From the NCBI GenBank assembly GCA_947365485.1, contig CANAXK010000069.1, positions 1 through 8,291 on the forward strand: 8,291 bases of DNA, given 5' to 3'. Shown here in pieces: positions 6,092 to 8,291 of this stretch (position 1 is its first letter; each line of letters begins with the position of its first letter). Under the pieces are notes generated by a model. That model was not told the DNA's origin. It saw only the letters and a list, made by a program, of their open reading frames with translations, and searched no databases. Origin of the DNA: an uncultured bacterium (GTDB taxonomy: Bacteria > Cyanobacteriota > Vampirovibrionia > Gastranaerophilales > Gastranaerophilaceae). The position numbers and the translations under genes are program-made.

Positions 6092-8074
6092 TTACTTCAT
6101 CTCTCTCAATTTCTTCAACTGGTCGCGTATCTCTGCTGCGCGTTCAAAATCAAGAATCTTAGCAGCCTTGTGCATGTCTTTTTCAAGCTTGGAGATAAGT
6201 TTCGGCAAATCTTTTTTCTCGATTCCGAGCTCAACCATCTCTTCTGCCACAATGTCTTCAAGGTCTCTGTAGCTTGCAACCAGCGAAAGAAGGTTGTTTT
6301 CAATCGGCTTTTTGATGGTCTGAGGTATGATTCCGTATTTCTTGTTGTGCTTAAGCTGAATCTCACGGCGCCTGTTTGTCTCGTCAATCGCTCGCTGCAT
6401 TGAATCCGTTATCTTGTCTGCGTACATAATCACTTCACCGCAGGAATTACGCGCAGCACGCCCGATTGTCTGGATTAAACTCGTGTCTGACCTTAAGAAC
6501 CCTTCCTTATCAGCGTCCATAATCGCAACCAGTGAGACTTCCGGAATATCAAGCCCTTCCCTTAAGAGGTTTACCCCGATAAGCACGTCAAACTCTCCGA
6601 GTCTCAAATCTCTAAGAATCTCAACACGCTCAATTGACTTGATACCGCTGTGGAGATACCTTACACGGATACCTTCCTGAAGGAAATAGTCGCACAAATC
6701 CTCTGCCATGCGCTTTGTAAGAGTTGTGATTAGCACGCGCTCTTCTTTTTTTGCACGCTTTTCAATCTCTGTTTTTAAATCACTAATCTGGGTCTCAATC
6801 GGACGTACATGTATTTTCGGGTCAACAAGCCCTGTCGGACGAATAATCTGCTCAACCATCTGCTCGGAAGTCTTTTTCTCAAACTCGCCCGGAGTTGCTG
6901 AAATGTAAATCTTTTGCCCTACTTTTGCGAAAAATTCCTCGTTCTTTAAAGGTCTGTTATCCTTTGCACAAGGAAGCCTGAACCCAAATTCCACGAGCGT
7001 GTTTTTTCTCGAAGCATCACCGTGGTACATCCCGCTCAATTGCGGAAGTGTTACATGGGATTCATCAATAACGGTGAGGAAATCACCCTGAAAATAATCC
7101 AGAAGTGTTGCCGGAGCTGAACCCACAGGGCGGCGCTCAATGATTCTTGAATAGTTCTCGATACCTGAACAGTAGCCCATTTCCTTAATCATTTCAATGT
7201 CGTATTTGACTCTCTGCTGCAAACGCTGGGATTCCAGAATCTTGTTCTGGGATTCCAATTCAACTACGCGGTTTTTGAGCTCTGTGCGAATCATCTGGAT
7301 TGTTTCGTCTTCGTTTTCGTCGTACGCGATGTAGTGCACCGCAGGATAAATCATGACGCTTTCCGGCGCTTCAATGATTTCACCGGTCAGATTATCAATC
7401 CTTACGATTTTTTCAATCTCGTCTCCGAAGAAATAAATCCGCGTGATAATTTTTTCGTAAGCCGGCATGATTTCCAGAATATCGCCGCGCGCGCGGAAGG
7501 TCGAGCGCTCCAGAACCATGTCGTTTCTTGTGTACTGGGTCATGACAAGGTGCTTAATCAAATCACCCCTGTCCAAGGTGTCTCCGACTTTAACCTGAAT
7601 TGTGCCTTTAAAATAACTCTCCGGAAGCCCCAAACCGTAAATACAGCTGACAGATGCAACAATGATAACGTCGTTTCTTTCATACAGGCTTCTTGTTGTG
7701 TTGTGTCTCAACCGGTCGATTTCCTCATTAATACTTGCAGATTTTTCGATATAAGTATCTGTGCGCGGAATGTACGCTTCCGGCTGATAATAATCGTAAT
7801 AGCTTATGAAATACTCAACCGCATTGTTTGGAAAAAGCTCTTTAAACTCGTTATAAAGCTGGGCTGCGAGGGTTTTGTTGTGCGCAATAATGAGTGTCGG
7901 CTTCTGCACCTGCTCAATTACATTTGCAATCGTAAAAGTTTTACCCGAGCCTGTAATCCCGAGAAGCGTCTGCGAGTCTTCGCCCTTATTAATCCCGTCC
8001 ACGAGTTCTTTAATTGCCTTTGGCTGGTCGCCGGATGGTTTATATTTCGATACCAGTTCAAATTTTCTTTCCAT
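6092..8074 (-). CDS. uvrB: UvrABC system protein B (excision repair helicase)
   Basis: This is a full-length 660-residue UvrB, the damage-verification helicase that receives DNA from UvrA and recruits the UvrC nuclease in nucleotide excision repair. Visible motifs are the N-terminal [11 protein letters not shown]; Walker A GITGSGKT (39-46); the beta-hairpin region [20 protein letters not shown] (92-111), which clamps the damaged strand; Walker B DESH (337-340); SATPGE; the motif IV-V block with HSGIKSIER and [14 protein letters not shown]; and motif [11 protein letters not shown] (535-543). A UVR domain closes the protein ([24 protein letters not shown]), which contacts UvrC. All expected catalytic residues are present. 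The start at 8074 matches the family start ([18 protein letters not shown]) and lies six nt after a TATAAT box. The gene is divergent from the HepT-like gene and convergent with mnmE, so it appears to be a single-gene transcription unit. No SOS/LexA-type operator was recognised upstream. Confidence 0.98.
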   Translation of the reverse strand: MERKFELVSKYKPSGDQPKAIKELVDGINKGEDSQTLLGITGSGKTFTIANVIEQVQKPTLIIAHNKTLAAQLYNEFKELFPNNAVEYFISYYDYYQPEAYIPRTDTYIEKSASINEEIDRLRHNTTRSLYERNDVIIVASVSCIYGLGLPESYFKGTIQVKVGDTLDRGDLIKHLVMTQYTRNDMVLERSTFRARGDILEIMPAYEKIITRIYFFGDEIEKIVRIDNLTGEIIEAPESVMIYPAVHYIAYDENEDETIQMIRTELKNRVVELESQNKILESQRLQQRVKYDIEMIKEMGYCSGIENYSRIIERRPVGSAPATLLDYFQGDFLTVIDESHVTLPQLSGMYHGDASRKNTLVEFGFRLPCAKDNRPLKNEEFFAKVGQKIYISATPGEFEKKTSEQMVEQIIRPTGLVDPKIHVRPIETQISDLKTEIEKRAKKEERVLITTLTKRMAEDLCDYFLQEGIRVRYLHSGIKSIERVEILRDLRLGEFDVLIGVNLLREGLDIPEVSLVAIMDADKEGFLRSDTSLIQTIGRAARNSCGEVIMYADKITDSMQRAIDETNRRREIQLKHNKKYGIIPQTIKKPIENNLLSLVASYRDLEDIVAEEMVELGIEKKDLPKLISKLEKDMHKAAKILDFERAAEIRDQLKKLREMK

Positions 8075-8080
8075 AACAAC

Positions 8081-8086
8081 ATTATA
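8081..8086 (-). promoter_or_regulatory. -10 box TATAAT of uvrB, predicting a leaderless mRNA
   Basis: The minus strand reads GAGTATAAT, then six nt (GTTGTT), then the uvrB ATG at 8074. The spacing equals that at mnmE, so the transcript is predicted to begin at about the start codon. No Shine-Dalgarno-like sequence or clear -35 is seen. The -35 position (about 8104-8109) abuts the opposing -10 box at 8110. Confidence 0.6.
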
Positions 8087-8109
8087 CTCTTTGAAGAAAT
8101 GTTTTGTAG

Positions 8110-8115
8110 TATAAT
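8110..8115 (+). promoter_or_regulatory. -10 box TATAAT of the HepT-like gene
   Basis: A perfect TATAAT lies 29 nt before the ATG at 8145, predicting a leader of about 22 nt that contains GAGGA. The box faces away from the uvrB -10 box with 23 bp between them, so the two promoters should occlude each other. Confidence 0.5.
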
Positions 8116-8130
8116 AAAGGGGTAATTATT

Positions 8131-8135
8131 GAGGA
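8131..8135 (+). promoter_or_regulatory. Shine-Dalgarno of the HepT-like gene
   Basis: GAGGA lies nine nt before the ATG at 8145, supporting that start and conventional ribosome loading for this gene. Confidence 0.5.
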
Positions 8136-8144
8136 TTCTCTTAT

Positions 8145-8291
8145 ATGCCTATAAGCACCGAATATCTGGAAAGATGCATAGAAACACTTGAAAAATCGTA
8201 TACTTGTATCAAGAATTGTGACGAGGGTACGATTGATTATGAAATGTACAGAAATTCTCTAGTGAAAGGCTTTGAAATGACTCTGGAGCAG
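8145..8291 (+). CDS. HI0074/HepT-like nucleotidyltransferase-associated (HEPN-type) protein, 3' part beyond window
   Basis: Only the first 49 codons are present, running off the right edge without a stop. The translated part is helical and charged. It starts MPISTEYLERCIETLEKSY and ends YRNSLVKGFEMTLEQ, which resembles the N-terminal half of HI0074/HepT-family proteins (YLERCxExLEKA, then a loop, then RDxxxxxFExTxEL). Those proteins bundle into helical dimers and are usually encoded beside a minimal nucleotidyltransferase (MntA). In characterised pairs HepT is an RNase-type toxin that MntA neutralises by AMPylation; others are called substrate-binding subunits. The HEPN catalytic motif (R-x4-6-H) would lie beyond the edge and cannot be assessed. 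The start at 8145 is supported by GAGGA upstream. Its family is recognised by pattern only, so the assignment is moderate. Confidence 0.6.
   Translation, partial: MPISTEYLERCIETLEKSYTCIKNCDEGTIDYEMYRNSLVKGFEMTLEQ

Noticed and set aside
7334..8125. 263-codon open frame on the plus strand
   Set aside because: It lies antisense to the fully conserved uvrB coding sequence, shows no recognisable motif, and is explained by codon bias of uvrB on the opposite strand.
1..8291. Search by eye for CRISPR arrays, tRNA or rRNA genes, IS elements, integrases and riboswitches
   Set aside because: No spaced direct repeats, cloverleaf arms, transposase motifs or riboswitch-like leaders were found; intergenic space totals only a few hundred bases.
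1..8291. Frequent TCCGG/CCGGA words
   Set aside because: They fall mostly within codons (for example GCC GGA, TCC GGA) in the coding strands and look like codon preference, not a spaced regulatory or methylation motif.

Overview
The window looks like ordinary chromosomal DNA of a bacterium with moderate-to-low GC (I estimate about 40%; not computed). It is densely coding, with short intergenic gaps and perfect TATAAT boxes very close to start codons. MnmE and UvrB are intact. Their sequence flavour, together with an adjacent zinc-ribbon / cyclase-like / AAA-like / TPR protein, would fit a non-photosynthetic Cyanobacteriota (Melainabacteria / Gastranaerophilales-like) gut lineage. That placement is a weak inference; a tree of UvrB or MnmE would settle it.

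Layout. (1) 1-1285, minus strand: a two-gene operon encoding a MotA/TolQ/ExbB-type channel protein (401-1285) and, 16 nt downstream, a MotB/OmpA-type partner cut by the left edge (1-384). The pair resembles the ZorA/ZorB motor of Zorya defence systems, but the MotA-like subunit lacks a long cytoplasmic tail. (2) 1286-1386: a compact divergent promoter region with two -10 boxes in mirror arrangement. (3) 1387-4677, plus strand: a 1096-residue soluble protein with three zinc ribbons, a degenerate class III cyclase-like domain, a degenerate AAA_16/STAND-like ATPase domain with a winged-helix-like segment, and a long TPR-like helical tail. The catalytic signatures of both enzyme-like domains appear to be lost. 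(4) 4678-4752: a REP-like GC-rich hairpin with a CTAGGGTGAGG-type tail, then the mnmE promoter. (5) 4753-6087: mnmE, a tRNA wobble-uridine modification GTPase. (6) 6092-8074, minus strand: uvrB, a nucleotide excision repair helicase, converging on mnmE with a 4-nt gap. (7) 8075-8144: a second compact divergent promoter region. (8) 8145 to the right edge: the first 49 codons of a HepT/HI0074-like (HEPN-type) protein, probably half of a nucleotidyltransferase/HEPN pair continuing outside the window.

Two themes deserve attention. First, three of the genes whose promoters are visible (the 1096-aa protein, mnmE, uvrB) have TATAAT followed by only 6-7 nt and then ATG. This predicts leaderless mRNAs, whereas the MotAB-like genes and the HepT-like gene have Shine-Dalgarno-like sequences. 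Second, the ZorAB-like membrane pair is divergently transcribed from the large degenerate STAND-like protein through one shared promoter region. This makes a sensor-plus-motor module conceivable, but the sequence alone does not prove a functional link. No tRNA, rRNA, CRISPR array, insertion sequence or integrase was seen.
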